From assembly GCF_036174265.1 (NCBI RefSeq), contig NZ_CP108055.1:8246001-8310000 (forward strand): 64,000 nt of DNA, written 5' to 3'. This document shows, in pieces, positions 47,105 to 55,632 of this stretch. The DNA is from Streptomyces sp. NBC_00285 (GTDB lineage: Bacteria > Actinomycetota > Actinomycetes > Streptomycetales > Streptomycetaceae). Both the position numbers and the translations under genes were made by a program. Under the pieces are notes generated by a model. That model was not told where the DNA came from and ran no database searches. It saw only the letters and a program-made list of their open reading frames with translations. Numbering within the stretch: the stretch's first letter is position 1; every line of letters starts with the position of its first letter.

Positions 47105-47677
47105 TCAGGCTGGGTAGGCCCCGGGCCAGGGGCCCGGCGGGGGCGCCTCGGCCTCCTCCTCGACCTTGGTGTCGAACAGCTGGAAGCCACGGCGCAGGTA
47201 GTTGCCCATGGCGTGCTCGCCGTCCTTGCTGCACGTGTGCAGCCAGACCCGCTTGGTGTCCGGCATACCGGGCCATCGGTCCGCGAGGTCCCAGGCACGG
47301 GCGGTGCCGTACGAGAGGAGGTGGCCGCCGATCCGCCTGCCGCGGAACGCCGGGATCAGGCCGAAGTACTCGATCTCCACGACACCGTCGTCCTGCGGGC
47401 CGAGTTCGGCGTAACCGGCGGGGGTGCCGTGGTCGTACGCCACCCAGGTCTCCACGCCGGGACGCTCCAGATGGTGCTGCCACTGCGCGTACGTCCAGGA
47501 GAGCCGGTCGGTCCAGAGGATGTCACCGCCGACGGACGCGTAGAGGTACCGGCTGAACTCGGGGGAGGGCACCTCGGAACGGACGATCCGGATGTCGCCC
47601 GGCGGGACTTCGGCGGGCAGGAGATCGGTGGGGGCGGTCTGTTCCAGGGACCAGGTGGTCACGGCGATGTTCGGCAT
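47105..47677 (-). CDS. GNAT family N-acetyltransferase
   Basis: 190 residues. The acetyl-CoA binding motif A is in FGLIPAFRGRRIGGHLLS (R/QxxGxG/A pattern: RGRRIGG), preceded by the core strand VVEIEYFGL. It transfers acetyl groups to an unknown amine. ATG 47677. It is transcribed alone on the minus strand, away from the secreted-protein gene (109 bp gap), and reads toward the sulfur operon promoter. Confidence 0.9.
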   Translation of the reverse strand: MPNIAVTTWSLEQTAPTDLLPAEVPPGDIRIVRSEVPSPEFSRYLYASVGGDILWTDRLSWTYAQWQHHLERPGVETWVAYDHGTPAGYAELGPQDDGVVEIEYFGLIPAFRGRRIGGHLLSYGTARAWDLADRWPGMPDTKRVWLHTCSKDGEHAMGNYLRRGFQLFDTKVEEEAEAPPPGPWPGAYPA

Positions 47678-47785
47678 GCCGGTCAGGGAATCATCCGCGC
47701 GGCCGGTCTGTCGATCGCGCGGCTGCCCCCGCGACCAGCCGCTCACGGGGCGGGGCCGCAGGTCGACACGGCCCGCGGCCGTTCC

Positions 47786-49081
47786 TCAGCTGAGTGACTT
47801 CTCGACCGAACCCAGGGGCAGTGCGAACAGGGCCCGGCCCGACTGGGACCACACGTCGCCCGTCTGTTCCCAGTACGACAGGGACTCCGACTCCCCGCTC
47901 CAGCAGTTCCGTGTCTCGTCCGCGCCGCAGCGGGTGGCCTTCGCGGGGTTCGAGGTGTTCTGGCGCCACAGGGTCCCGTGGTCGCCCTCGGTCTCCGCGG
48001 GGCGGCTCAGGTACCACTGCGAGTCGTACGACAGGACGGGGCCGGAGCCGGACGCCTTGGAGGCGTAGGCCTCGGCCACGTGCGCGTACCCGCCGGCGTC
48101 GGTGGCCAGCAGTCCGGAGCGGCCGGGGTTGCTGCTGTAGTCGTAGCGCCACAGCCGGGCGGCCGCGTCGCCGTCCCCGGAGGTCCACTCGCTCGCGACC
48201 AGACTGTCCGGGACGGTGCTGCGGTCCAGGGAGAGATAGTCGGGGCGGGCCGCGCCCGCCCCGCCGGCCAGGCGGTAGGAGCCGACGGCGGGAAGCACCC
48301 ACTGCTCGCCGTGCGCCGACCAGCCACCGCGCACCCTGCCGACCGCGCTGCTGTCGACGGTGGCGCGCTGGACGCGGTTCATGTCGTAGACGTACAGCGC
48401 GTCGCCGCCGTCGCCGCTCGCGGTCACCAGCAGCTTGTTCTCGTACCAGACCATGCCGGAGACCTGGGAGACGAGGCCGCGGTAGTCGCGACCGCCGTCG
48501 ACCGGGACGGCGAGGAGGACCCAGGAGTAGGTGAGCCGGTTCAGATCGTTGGCGTCGACGAACGCGACCCGGGCCAGGCCCCCGCCGCGTTCCGCGGTGC
48601 CGGTGCGGCTCCACGCGGAGAGGATCACGCGGTTGGCGCCCCACAGGCCGTCGTCGTCGGCGTCCCCGGAGGTGGTGACCGCGCCTGCCCGCCAGGACCG
48701 GGTGTCGGCGGCGTCCCAGCAGTACGCGGCGGTGGCCGAGGGTGCCACGGGCAGTGCCCGGCGCTCGTCGGCCGTGCAGCCGATCGCGTCCTGCAGGCTC
48801 CGGTCGGCGGAGTCGAGGACGGCGGAGACTCCGACGGGACGGCCCATCGAGGAGGAGAGCCGATCCAGGGAGCGCTGCGGGACCTGGGTCTCCTTCAGTC
48901 GCAGCGGGGCGGTCTCGGCGGCCGAGGTGAGCGGCTTCAGGGTCCCGGGGTTGGCGGCCACCGTGGCCTGCGAGGCGCTGATCATGGTGGCGGCGCCGGT
49001 CAGCGCGAGGGCGGTCCCGGCCAGGAAGGCTCTCAGCGCCTGGCCCCGCCTGCGCCTGCGGTGTCTGCCACGATGCTTCAT
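47786..49081 (-). CDS. Secreted protein, probable beta-propeller
   Basis: 431 residues. Very Arg-rich N-terminus, hydrophobic core (about 17-36), and an Ala-x-Ala-type cleavage region: an export signal. The mature region has repeated WxYD, Gly-Asp and aromatic patterns (GMVWYENKLLVTASGDGG, ALYVYDMNRVQ, RLWRYDYSSNPG) spaced like propeller blades, and two Cys pairs. No catalytic motif recognised. Function unknown; I recall similar secreted hypotheticals in other Streptomyces. The next gene upstream on the same strand is a GAF regulator 149 bp away. Confidence 0.8.
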   Translation of the reverse strand: MKHRGRHRRRRRGQALRAFLAGTALALTGAATMISASQATVAANPGTLKPLTSAAETAPLRLKETQVPQRSLDRLSSSMGRPVGVSAVLDSADRSLQDAIGCTADERRALPVAPSATAAYCWDAADTRSWRAGAVTTSGDADDDGLWGANRVILSAWSRTGTAERGGGLARVAFVDANDLNRLTYSWVLLAVPVDGGRDYRGLVSQVSGMVWYENKLLVTASGDGGDALYVYDMNRVQRATVDSSAVGRVRGGWSAHGEQWVLPAVGSYRLAGGAGAARPDYLSLDRSTVPDSLVASEWTSGDGDAAARLWRYDYSSNPGRSGLLATDAGGYAHVAEAYASKASGSGPVLSYDSQWYLSRPAETEGDHGTLWRQNTSNPAKATRCGADETRNCWSGESESLSYWEQTGDVWSQSGRALFALPLGSVEKSLS

Positions 49082-49230
49082 AACGTCCTCCCGAGGCGGG
49101 CCAACTGCGCCTGATGATCTGTACGTTGACCGAGGAGCAGGTGGGGTGACCCGTAGGGGATGCTACGGCAGTGGAGCGCCGATGGGGACGAAGACCCTGC
49201 AATTATGCGGAAGTCGCACACTCGGGATGC

Positions 49231-50520
49231 TCAGTTCGCCTCTTCGGAGGCACGGGCGCCGAGCACGGCGGGGGCCGTGGAGTGCGGCAGGAGATCGCCC
49301 GGGCGGCCCGGCAGCAGCACCTCGACCTCGGCGTCCTCGCAGAAACGATACGGCCGGTGTTCCAGGAACGCCCCGAGATATCGCCGCACTCGGGACATCT
49401 CCGCGCGGACGGTCACCGTCCGGGCCGGGTCGCCGAACATGTCCTCGGCCAGGCCCGCCGCACTGCGGCCCGAACGGTGCAGAGCCAGCAGGTAGAGCAA
49501 CTCGGCGTGCCGAGGGCTCAGTTCGTGACTCCAGGTGCCCGCACCGCCCGAGACCGTCATCGTCCAGCGGCGCGGCTGGGCGAGGTCCAGGACGATCCGG
49601 GTGGCGCCGGGCGGCTCCGGCTGGTCGGCGGCACGCAGCAACCAGCCGCCTCCCAGCGGCTCCAGCGTGCACAGACCGAGCGCCGGCAGCCACCGGCGGC
49701 CGGGCGACGGCGACTTGGGCAGCGCGATCCGGGGCGCATACGGCATTCCGGTCACCGCGGCCGTCCAGCCGTCCCGGTCCACCACCAAGGCCCGGCCGAC
49801 GAGCCGCGCGAGCACCGGCGCCGCCACGGCGCGCAGTTGCTCCAGCGAGGTCAGATGCAGTTCGCGCAGCCGTGACTCGGCGAGCTTGGCGACCGAGTCC
49901 ACCCAGGCGAGCGTCGCCGGGTGCATCGTGTCCAGCGGCCCGCTCACGTCGACCACGCCGATCAGCCGGCCGTCCCGGGGATCCTTGATGGGGGCGCCGG
50001 TACAGGTCCAGGAGGTCTGCGAGCGCACGAAGTGCTCGGAGGCGAACACCTGGACGGGTCGGCGCACCACGGCCGGGGTGCCTATGCCGTTCGTGCCCAC
50101 GACGTCCTCCCGCCAGTCGGCGCCGAGTTCGAATCCGGTGCCGTCGGCCTTGCGCAGCACGGGGGAGCTGCCGTCCCGCCACAGCACCCGGCTGTCCTCG
50201 TCGGCGACCACCATGATGTGGTGGGCGACGTCCGCGACCGACAGCAGCCCCTGGCGCAGCACCGGCAGGATGTGCCGGAGCTGGGTGCCCTCCCGGCGCC
50301 GCTGCACCTCCTCGGGAGGCAGCAGCCCTGACCGGAAATCGTGGTCGGGGTCGACGCCGCCGCGCAGCATGCGGCTCCAGGACTCCTCGATCACGGGGCG
50401 CGGGGCCAACGGCGCGCGTCGGCCTGACAGCGTGGCGGAGCGGACCTCGCTCAGTACCCGGGCCGCGCGTGCCGAGTCCATGGCGGCAAGCTGGGTCACG
50501 TGTGTCGGCGAGAGCGGCAC
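49231..50520 (-). CDS. GAF domain transcriptional regulator
   Basis: 429 residues. The N-terminal half resembles the sensory part of AcoR-type activators: ESWSRMLRGGVDP, then a GAF domain including VVGTNGIGTPAVVRRPVQVFASEHF (in part) and TCTGAPIKDPRDGRLIGVVDVSG. Unlike AcoR there is no AAA+ sigma-54 domain. Instead a C-terminal winged-helix-like segment follows (HAELLYLLALHRSG...RAEMSRVRRYLG). It is probably a ligand-responsive DNA-binding protein with an unknown ligand. GTG 50520 with a GGGAGGA site. Confidence 0.88.
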   Translation of the reverse strand: MPLSPTHVTQLAAMDSARAARVLSEVRSATLSGRRAPLAPRPVIEESWSRMLRGGVDPDHDFRSGLLPPEEVQRRREGTQLRHILPVLRQGLLSVADVAHHIMVVADEDSRVLWRDGSSPVLRKADGTGFELGADWREDVVGTNGIGTPAVVRRPVQVFASEHFVRSQTSWTCTGAPIKDPRDGRLIGVVDVSGPLDTMHPATLAWVDSVAKLAESRLRELHLTSLEQLRAVAAPVLARLVGRALVVDRDGWTAAVTGMPYAPRIALPKSPSPGRRWLPALGLCTLEPLGGGWLLRAADQPEPPGATRIVLDLAQPRRWTMTVSGGAGTWSHELSPRHAELLYLLALHRSGRSAAGLAEDMFGDPARTVTVRAEMSRVRRYLGAFLEHRPYRFCEDAEVEVLLPGRPGDLLPHSTAPAVLGARASEEAN

Positions 50521-50709
50521 AGATCCTCCCGGTCTCCGGTCCGTTGACTGTTCGTCTCATAGTGCAGGTCGTGTACCGGAAAGGAGTACGGTCCGACCAC
50601 AGACGCCAGGAAGTTGCAACCCCCTGCAACCCTGTTGGTGCGCTCCGGTCTGGTTGAAACTTGGGCCGACGCCGTCTCGCAGCGGCGTGTTTCGGCCTCT
50701 GAGGGCCGC

Positions 50710-50749
50710 AACGGGGGTGGTGCCGTGTCGGCGCAGCACCACCCCCGTT
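50710..50749. terminator. Terminator downstream of the acyl-CoA dehydrogenase gene
   Basis: Perfect 14-bp stem: 50710-50723 (AACGGGGGTGGTGC) with 50736-50749, 12-base loop, 22 bases after the stop of the minus-strand dehydrogenase gene and upstream of the GAF regulator promoter. Confidence 0.88.
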
Positions 50750-50771
50750 CTGTCTCGTGGCGCCGCACGGC

Positions 50772-52406
50772 TCAGGCCCCCGGATCGGCCCGGTCCACCA
50801 CGCTCGTCAGATCCAGGCTCGTCGGCAGTGTGCCGAAGGCCGCTCCCGCGTCGCCGCCCAGGCGGGACGCGCAGAACGCGTCGGCCACCTCCGGGGGCGC
50901 GTGGCGGACGAGCAGGGAACCCTGCAGGACCAGCGCGAGGCGTTCCGTCACACGGCGGGCACGGCCCTCGATGCCGTCCAGATCGGCCAGTTCGGTGAAG
51001 AGGTCCTTGGTCGCCGCGTCCAGGCGGTGGTCGGCGCCCCGGGACTCGCCGATTTCCAGAAGGTAGGCGTTCAGGGCCTGGGGTTCTCGTCGCAGGGCCC
51101 GTACGACGTCCAGTGCCTGGACGTTTCCCGCGCCCTCCCAGACCGAGTTCAGAGGTGATTCGCGGACCAGGCGGGGCAGGCCCGACTCCTCCACGTAGCC
51201 GTTGCCGCCCAGGCATTCGGCGGCTTCCGTGGTGAGGGGCGTACAGCGTTTGGTGATCCAGTACTTCGCCGCCGGGACCGCGATCCTCAGGAACGCGTGC
51301 TCCTGTTCGCCGCCCGTGTCGTAGGCGGCTGCCAGACGCAGGGCGAGGGTGGTCGCGGCTTCGGACTCCAGGGCCAGGTCGGCCAGGACGTTGCGCATCA
51401 GCGGCTTGTCGACGAGTTTGCCGCCGAAGGCCTCGCGGTGGGTGCAGTGGTGGATCGCCTGGGCCACGGCCTGGCGCATCAGTCCTGCCGAGCCCACGGC
51501 GCAGTCGAGGCGGGTCGCGGCGACCATCTCGATGATGGTGCGGACCCCGTCCCCCTCGTCGCCCACCCGGCGGGCCCAGGTCCCGTCGAACTCGACCTCT
51601 GCGGAGGCGTTGGAGCGGTTGCCGAGTTTGTCCTTGAGGCGCTGGAGGAGAAACGTGTTGCGGGTGCCGTCCGCCAGGACGCGGGGGACGAGGAAGCAGG
51701 TGAGTCCGCCCGGGGCCTGGGCGAGGACCAGGAAGCCGTCCGACATGGGGGCCGAGCAGAACCACTTGTGGCCGGTCAGCTCGTAGGTCTCGCCGTCGGG
51801 CAGCGGCCGCGCGGACGTCGTGTTCGCCCGGACGTCGCTGCCGCCCTGCTTCTCCGTCATGCCCATCCCGAACAGGGCCCCCGCCTTGAGATGGGCGGGC
51901 CGCAGTCCGCGGTCGTAGACCGTGGAGGTGAGGCGGGGTTCCCACTCGGCGGCGAGGTCCGGGTCGGTGCGCAGGGCGGGTACCGCCGCGTGGGTCATCG
52001 ACAGCGGGCAGCAGTTGCCGGCGTCGACCTGCGTCCACAGCAGGAACGCGGCCGCCCTTCGCACATGCCCGCCGGGGCGGGTCCAGGCGGCGGTCAGGCC
52101 CGCGGAGACGCCCTTGCCGAGCACCCGGTGCCAGGCCGGATGGAACTCGACCTCGTCGATCCGGTGGCCGTGGCGGTCGTGGGTCCGCAGCCGGGGCGGG
52201 TTGTCGTTGGCCTGGGCGCCCCACTCCTGCACCTGTGCGGAGCCGCAGGCCCGGCCGAGCGCCGACAGCTCGCCGTCGACCTCGTCGAGCAGGTCCGGGT
52301 CGAGGTGCCGTTCGACGGCCGCCGTCAGGGCGCGGTCGGCGCTGTAGACGTCGTAGCCCGTCAGGGGCGGGGGCTGGTTGGTCACGGTGTGCGTGGTGCC
52401 TGCCAT
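50772..52406 (-). CDS. Acyl-CoA dehydrogenase, AidB-like
   Basis: 544 residues, longer than ordinary acyl-CoA dehydrogenases and of AidB (alkylation-response) type. MTEKQGGSDVRANTT and HKWFCSAPMSDGFLVLAQ are the FAD-contacting blocks of AidB proteins; CLGGNGYVEES is the C-terminal signature, and ESPLNSVWEGAGNVQALDVVRAL is typical. AidB binds DNA and FAD and is linked to resistance to alkylation; the enzymatic substrate is not known. ATG 52406. Monocistronic with terminators at both ends. Confidence 0.9.
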   Translation of the reverse strand: MAGTTHTVTNQPPPLTGYDVYSADRALTAAVERHLDPDLLDEVDGELSALGRACGSAQVQEWGAQANDNPPRLRTHDRHGHRIDEVEFHPAWHRVLGKGVSAGLTAAWTRPGGHVRRAAAFLLWTQVDAGNCCPLSMTHAAVPALRTDPDLAAEWEPRLTSTVYDRGLRPAHLKAGALFGMGMTEKQGGSDVRANTTSARPLPDGETYELTGHKWFCSAPMSDGFLVLAQAPGGLTCFLVPRVLADGTRNTFLLQRLKDKLGNRSNASAEVEFDGTWARRVGDEGDGVRTIIEMVAATRLDCAVGSAGLMRQAVAQAIHHCTHREAFGGKLVDKPLMRNVLADLALESEAATTLALRLAAAYDTGGEQEHAFLRIAVPAAKYWITKRCTPLTTEAAECLGGNGYVEESGLPRLVRESPLNSVWEGAGNVQALDVVRALRREPQALNAYLLEIGESRGADHRLDAATKDLFTELADLDGIEGRARRVTERLALVLQGSLLVRHAPPEVADAFCASRLGGDAGAAFGTLPTSLDLTSVVDRADPGA

Positions 52407-52539
52407 GCCTGCGAACGTACCCTGGGGCCCCCTGCCGCTCCCCTCACGGACACGGCGCCCGACCGGCCGGTGGGTGTGGTGTGGCGGTGACGGCTCGCGG
52501 GGCCCGGTGTGGGCGCGTCATGCCTTGCGGCACGGCACG

Positions 52540-52573
52540 GCGCCCGGTCGCCGTGTGGGGGCGTGCCGGGCGC
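52540..52573 (-). terminator. Terminator of the diaminopropionate/NRPS operon
   Basis: Inverted repeat GCGCCCGG (52540-52547) with CCGGGCGC (52566-52573), with further pairing possible in the loop, located 16 bases after the sbnA stop. Confidence 0.65.
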
Positions 52574-52589
52574 TGTGGGGGAGGGGCTC

Positions 52590-53573
52590 TCAGGCGAGGT
52601 GGGCCATCACCTCCGCCGGCTCGTGCACCGGGTCCACCTCGGGGACGCCGTGCGGCCAGCCCGCCTGGTACACGGTGTCGAGGTAGCGCTCGCCGAGGTC
52701 CGGGGCGATCCCGACCGCGGTGATGCCGCGCCGGCCGTGGGCGGACAGCCACTGCTGGGCGCCGCTGACGACCGTGCCGGTGGAGCCGCCGAACAGGAAA
52801 CCCCGGGCGGCCATCCGGCGGCACGCCTGCAGGGTGTCCGGTTCCTCGACGAGCACCACGTCGTCGATGTACGACCTGTCGAGCAACTGCGGTCGCACGC
52901 TGGTGCCGAGCCCCGGGATCATCCGGACGCCGGGCGGCCCGCCGAAGGTGACCGAGCCGACGCTGTCGACGGCCACGATCCGCACCGGGCGCCGCCACTG
53001 CCAGAACCAGCGGGCGCAGCCCATCAGGGTCCCGGTGGTGCCGGCCCCGACGAACAGGACGTCCAGGTCGGGGAAGCGGCGCGCGATGTCCGGCGCGGTG
53101 GTGCGGTAGTGCGCCCGCCAGTTCCCCTGGTTGCTGTACTGGTTGAGCCACACGTACCGCTCGTCCGAGGCGCACAGCGCGCGCACGTACGCGAGCCGGG
53201 CGCCCAGGTAACCATCGTGCAGGTTCGGCTTCCTGACGACGTGCACCCGGGTGCCGAGTGCCTCCATCAGCCGGATCGTCACCAGGTTGCACCGGGTGTC
53301 GGTCACGCACAGGAACCGGTAGCCCCGGCTCGCCGCGATCATGCTCAGGGCCACTCCCAGGTTCCCCGACGACGACTCGACCAGGATCGACCCGGGCCGC
53401 AGGGTCCCGTCGCGCTCGGCGGCGTTCACCATCTCGCGGGCCGCCTTCAGTTTGATGGACCCGGCGAAGTTGAAGCCCTCGCACTTCAGGAACAGCGGTA
53501 GCTCCAGCGCCGCCCGCAGGTCGACGTAGAGGTCGGACTCGTTGAACTCCGAAGGATCGGATATGACGGGCAT
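52590..53573 (-). CDS. sbnA: N-(2-amino-2-carboxyethyl)-L-glutamate synthase, SbnA-like
   Basis: 327-residue PLP enzyme of the cysteine synthase superfamily. SbnA joins O-phosphoserine and glutamate to N-(1-amino-1-carboxyl-2-ethyl)-glutamate, the first step to L-2,3-diaminopropionate. The PLP Lys is Lys41 in FNFAGSIKLKAA; the substrate loop is SSSGNLGVALS and the phosphate-binding Gly loop FVGAGTTGTLMG. The ATG at 53573 has a GAGGAGGGGG site. It is last of a six-gene operon and 31 bp after sbnB. The pairing with sbnB separates it from ordinary CysK/CysM. Confidence 0.95.
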   Translation of the reverse strand: MPVISDPSEFNESDLYVDLRAALELPLFLKCEGFNFAGSIKLKAAREMVNAAERDGTLRPGSILVESSSGNLGVALSMIAASRGYRFLCVTDTRCNLVTIRLMEALGTRVHVVRKPNLHDGYLGARLAYVRALCASDERYVWLNQYSNQGNWRAHYRTTAPDIARRFPDLDVLFVGAGTTGTLMGCARWFWQWRRPVRIVAVDSVGSVTFGGPPGVRMIPGLGTSVRPQLLDRSYIDDVVLVEEPDTLQACRRMAARGFLFGGSTGTVVSGAQQWLSAHGRRGITAVGIAPDLGERYLDTVYQAGWPHGVPEVDPVHEPAEVMAHLA

Positions 53574-53604
53574 GACGCCCCCCTCCTCATGCGCCACTGA
53601 TCGT

Positions 53605-54636
53605 TCAGCCGTACCGGCGCAGCTCGTTGAAGAACCCGTCGACGACGTGCAGTTCGCCGCTCCGGGCCAGTTCGTCGTGGACGAACCTGCCGACGGCGAG
53701 GTCCAGGACCCCCAGTCCGAAGGGCGAGAACACCACCGTCCGGTCCGTCGGGACGGTCACCCGTCCGGTCAGCACGTCGTCGAGCGTGCCGTCGATGAAG
53801 TCCCTGCTCCCCGTGAGCTGTTCGGCCAGATGCGGGGAGGTCTCGGCCTTGAGGCAGTGCTCGACGTCGTCGACGAAGTTGGCGGACGCGAGCAGGATCT
53901 CCGGGTCGAGATCACGCAGGGAGACATGCAGGACCAGGGGGTGATGGCCGAACCACGACGGATCGTGGACGTGCGGTGCGCCGGCGACCGTGGCGAAGAC
54001 CACCAGGTCACTGGAGCGGATGAGGGACTCGGCCGTGTCGTGCACGGTGACCTTGCCCGGGGCGCCGGACCGCTCCAGATAGCCGCGGAACCCGGCGGCG
54101 CTCCCGGCGGACAGGTCGTGCACGCCGGTCTCCTCGAACTCCCAGCCGGTGGCGGTGAGATGGGTGTGGATGTAGCGGGCGATGAGGCCGGTGCCGATGA
54201 ACCCGACGCGGGCGGGGCGGACCCGGCCCGCACTGAGCCTGTCGGCGGCCAGAGCCGCGGACGACGCCGTGCGCGTGGCGCTGATGACCGAACTCTCCAG
54301 ACAGGCGAACGGATAACCGGTGTCCGGGTCGTTGAGGATCAGCACCGCGGATGCCCGCGGCAGCCCGGACTCGATGTTCCCCGGGAAACTGGAGACCCAC
54401 TTCAGACCGTCCACCCGCAGCGGTCCGCCCAGCGAGGCGGGCAGCGCGATGATCCGGGACGACGGGCGGTCCGGGAACTTCAGGAAGTACGACGGGGGGT
54501 TCACCGAGTCGCCCGCGCCGTGCAGCCGGTACACGGCCTCGACGAGGTCCGCGATCTCCGGTTCCCGTCCGTACAGGGCCTGTTGGACCTGCTTGCCGGT
54601 GACGAGCGCGAAGGAGGGAGCGCCGACGGTGCTCAT
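53605..54636 (-). CDS. sbnB: N-carboxyethyl-glutamate dehydrogenase, SbnB-like
   Basis: 343-residue member of the ornithine cyclodeaminase/mu-crystallin family. SbnB oxidises the SbnA product with NAD+, releasing L-2,3-diaminopropionate and 2-oxoglutarate. The NAD motif GFIGTGLIARY lies near residue 145, with substrate-side GLKWVSSFPGN near 78. The ATG overlaps the end of the dioxygenase gene (4 bases). The 2-oxoglutarate released is a cosubstrate for that dioxygenase. Confidence 0.95.
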   Translation of the reverse strand: MSTVGAPSFALVTGKQVQQALYGREPEIADLVEAVYRLHGAGDSVNPPSYFLKFPDRPSSRIIALPASLGGPLRVDGLKWVSSFPGNIESGLPRASAVLILNDPDTGYPFACLESSVISATRTASSAALAADRLSAGRVRPARVGFIGTGLIARYIHTHLTATGWEFEETGVHDLSAGSAAGFRGYLERSGAPGKVTVHDTAESLIRSSDLVVFATVAGAPHVHDPSWFGHHPLVLHVSLRDLDPEILLASANFVDDVEHCLKAETSPHLAEQLTGSRDFIDGTLDDVLTGRVTVPTDRTVVFSPFGLGVLDLAVGRFVHDELARSGELHVVDGFFNELRRYG

Positions 54637-55619
54637 ACGCCGCTCACCTCGCCGTCGGTCCGCAGTACCGGGTCGCCGAGCGCGGCCAGCACCTCGCGCG
54701 GCCCCTCGAAGGGCTCGCGGCTGTGCGCCGTACGGATGTTGTCGACGAGCAGCAGGTCACCGTCCTGCCACGGCTCGCGCACGGTGTGGGCGTCGTACAC
54801 CTCGTTGATGATCCGTACGACGTCCGCGTCGATCGGATCGCCGTCCCCGAAGCGGGTGTTGAAGGGCAGTCCGTCAGGTCCGTACACGTCCAGCAGGTAC
54901 TCACGCACTTCCGGCTCCATGGTCCACTCGTTGAGGAACGCGATCTGGTTGAACCAGCAAGGCAGGTCGCCGGACGGATGCCTCAGCACCGCGCCGCGCC
55001 GCTGCCGGGTGTGCAGCGAGCCGTCGCTCTGCCAGGCGCACTCGATGGCGTGCCGGCGGCAGTAGCGCTCGACGGCCGCGCGGTCGTCCGTGCCGAAGGC
55101 CTCCTCGACCGACGCGCCGATGTCCTCGTGGTACGACCGGGTCAGCAGCCAGCCCTCCCGCTCGAAGCGGGAGACCAGGTCGCGGGGCAGGTCCCGCAGC
55201 ACCGCCGACGCGTCGGCGAGCGCGGTCGCGCCCCCCGATGCGGGCGCCTCCAGACAGGCGAACAGCAGCAGACCCGGGAACTCCAGGCCGTAGCTGATCT
55301 CGTGGTGCATGCACATCTGCTGGGTCGGCGGCCACTTGGTCGACGAGTACACGCCGTCCGCGTAGCGGCGCCGGGGTGCGAAGGGCTCACGGTCAGCCAT
55401 CAGGCTCTCCGTCAGCAGCCGGAAGACGCCCTCGGCCGTCGTGGGGTCGGCGAGACCGAGCCCGCGCACCAGGACACAGCCGTGTTCGAGGACCAGGGCC
55501 CGCAGCGGGTCGCGGTGCGCGGCGACCCAACTCGCCGGGTCGTCGCCGTACTTGGCGTTCAGGAGCGGCGGGCTGCCCGGAGCGAGGTCGAGGTGCGGAA
55601 GGAGACTCGTGGATGACAT
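54633..55619 (-). CDS. TauD/TfdA-type Fe(II)/2-oxoglutarate dioxygenase (SyrP-like)
   Basis: 328 residues. The facial triad is His105-x-Glu107 (MHHEISY) and His299 (TAHSREPF), with the 2-oxoglutarate-binding Arg probably in GPREVL (Arg308). LEFPGLLLFACLEAPASGGATAL is typical of the SyrP/clavaminate synthase-like branch. SyrP hydroxylates a carrier-bound amino acid in NRPS pathways. The triad acidic residue is Glu rather than Asp, as in some SyrP-like enzymes. Placed between the adenylation-carrier gene and sbnB, it probably oxidises the activated amino acid or the product. ATG 55619 with an AAAGGA site. Confidence 0.88.
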   Translation of the reverse strand: MSSTSLLPHLDLAPGSPPLLNAKYGDDPASWVAAHRDPLRALVLEHGCVLVRGLGLADPTTAEGVFRLLTESLMADREPFAPRRRYADGVYSSTKWPPTQQMCMHHEISYGLEFPGLLLFACLEAPASGGATALADASAVLRDLPRDLVSRFEREGWLLTRSYHEDIGASVEEAFGTDDRAAVERYCRRHAIECAWQSDGSLHTRQRRGAVLRHPSGDLPCWFNQIAFLNEWTMEPEVREYLLDVYGPDGLPFNTRFGDGDPIDADVVRIINEVYDAHTVREPWQDGDLLLVDNIRTAHSREPFEGPREVLAALGDPVLRTDGEVSGV

Positions 55620-55632
55620 CTCGGTGTTCCTT

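Noticed and set aside
52590..54636. sbnA/sbnB as part of a staphyloferrin-B-like siderophore cluster
   Set aside because: No IucA/IucC-type synthetase, decarboxylase or iron transporter is present; the neighbours are NRPS/Pls-type genes.
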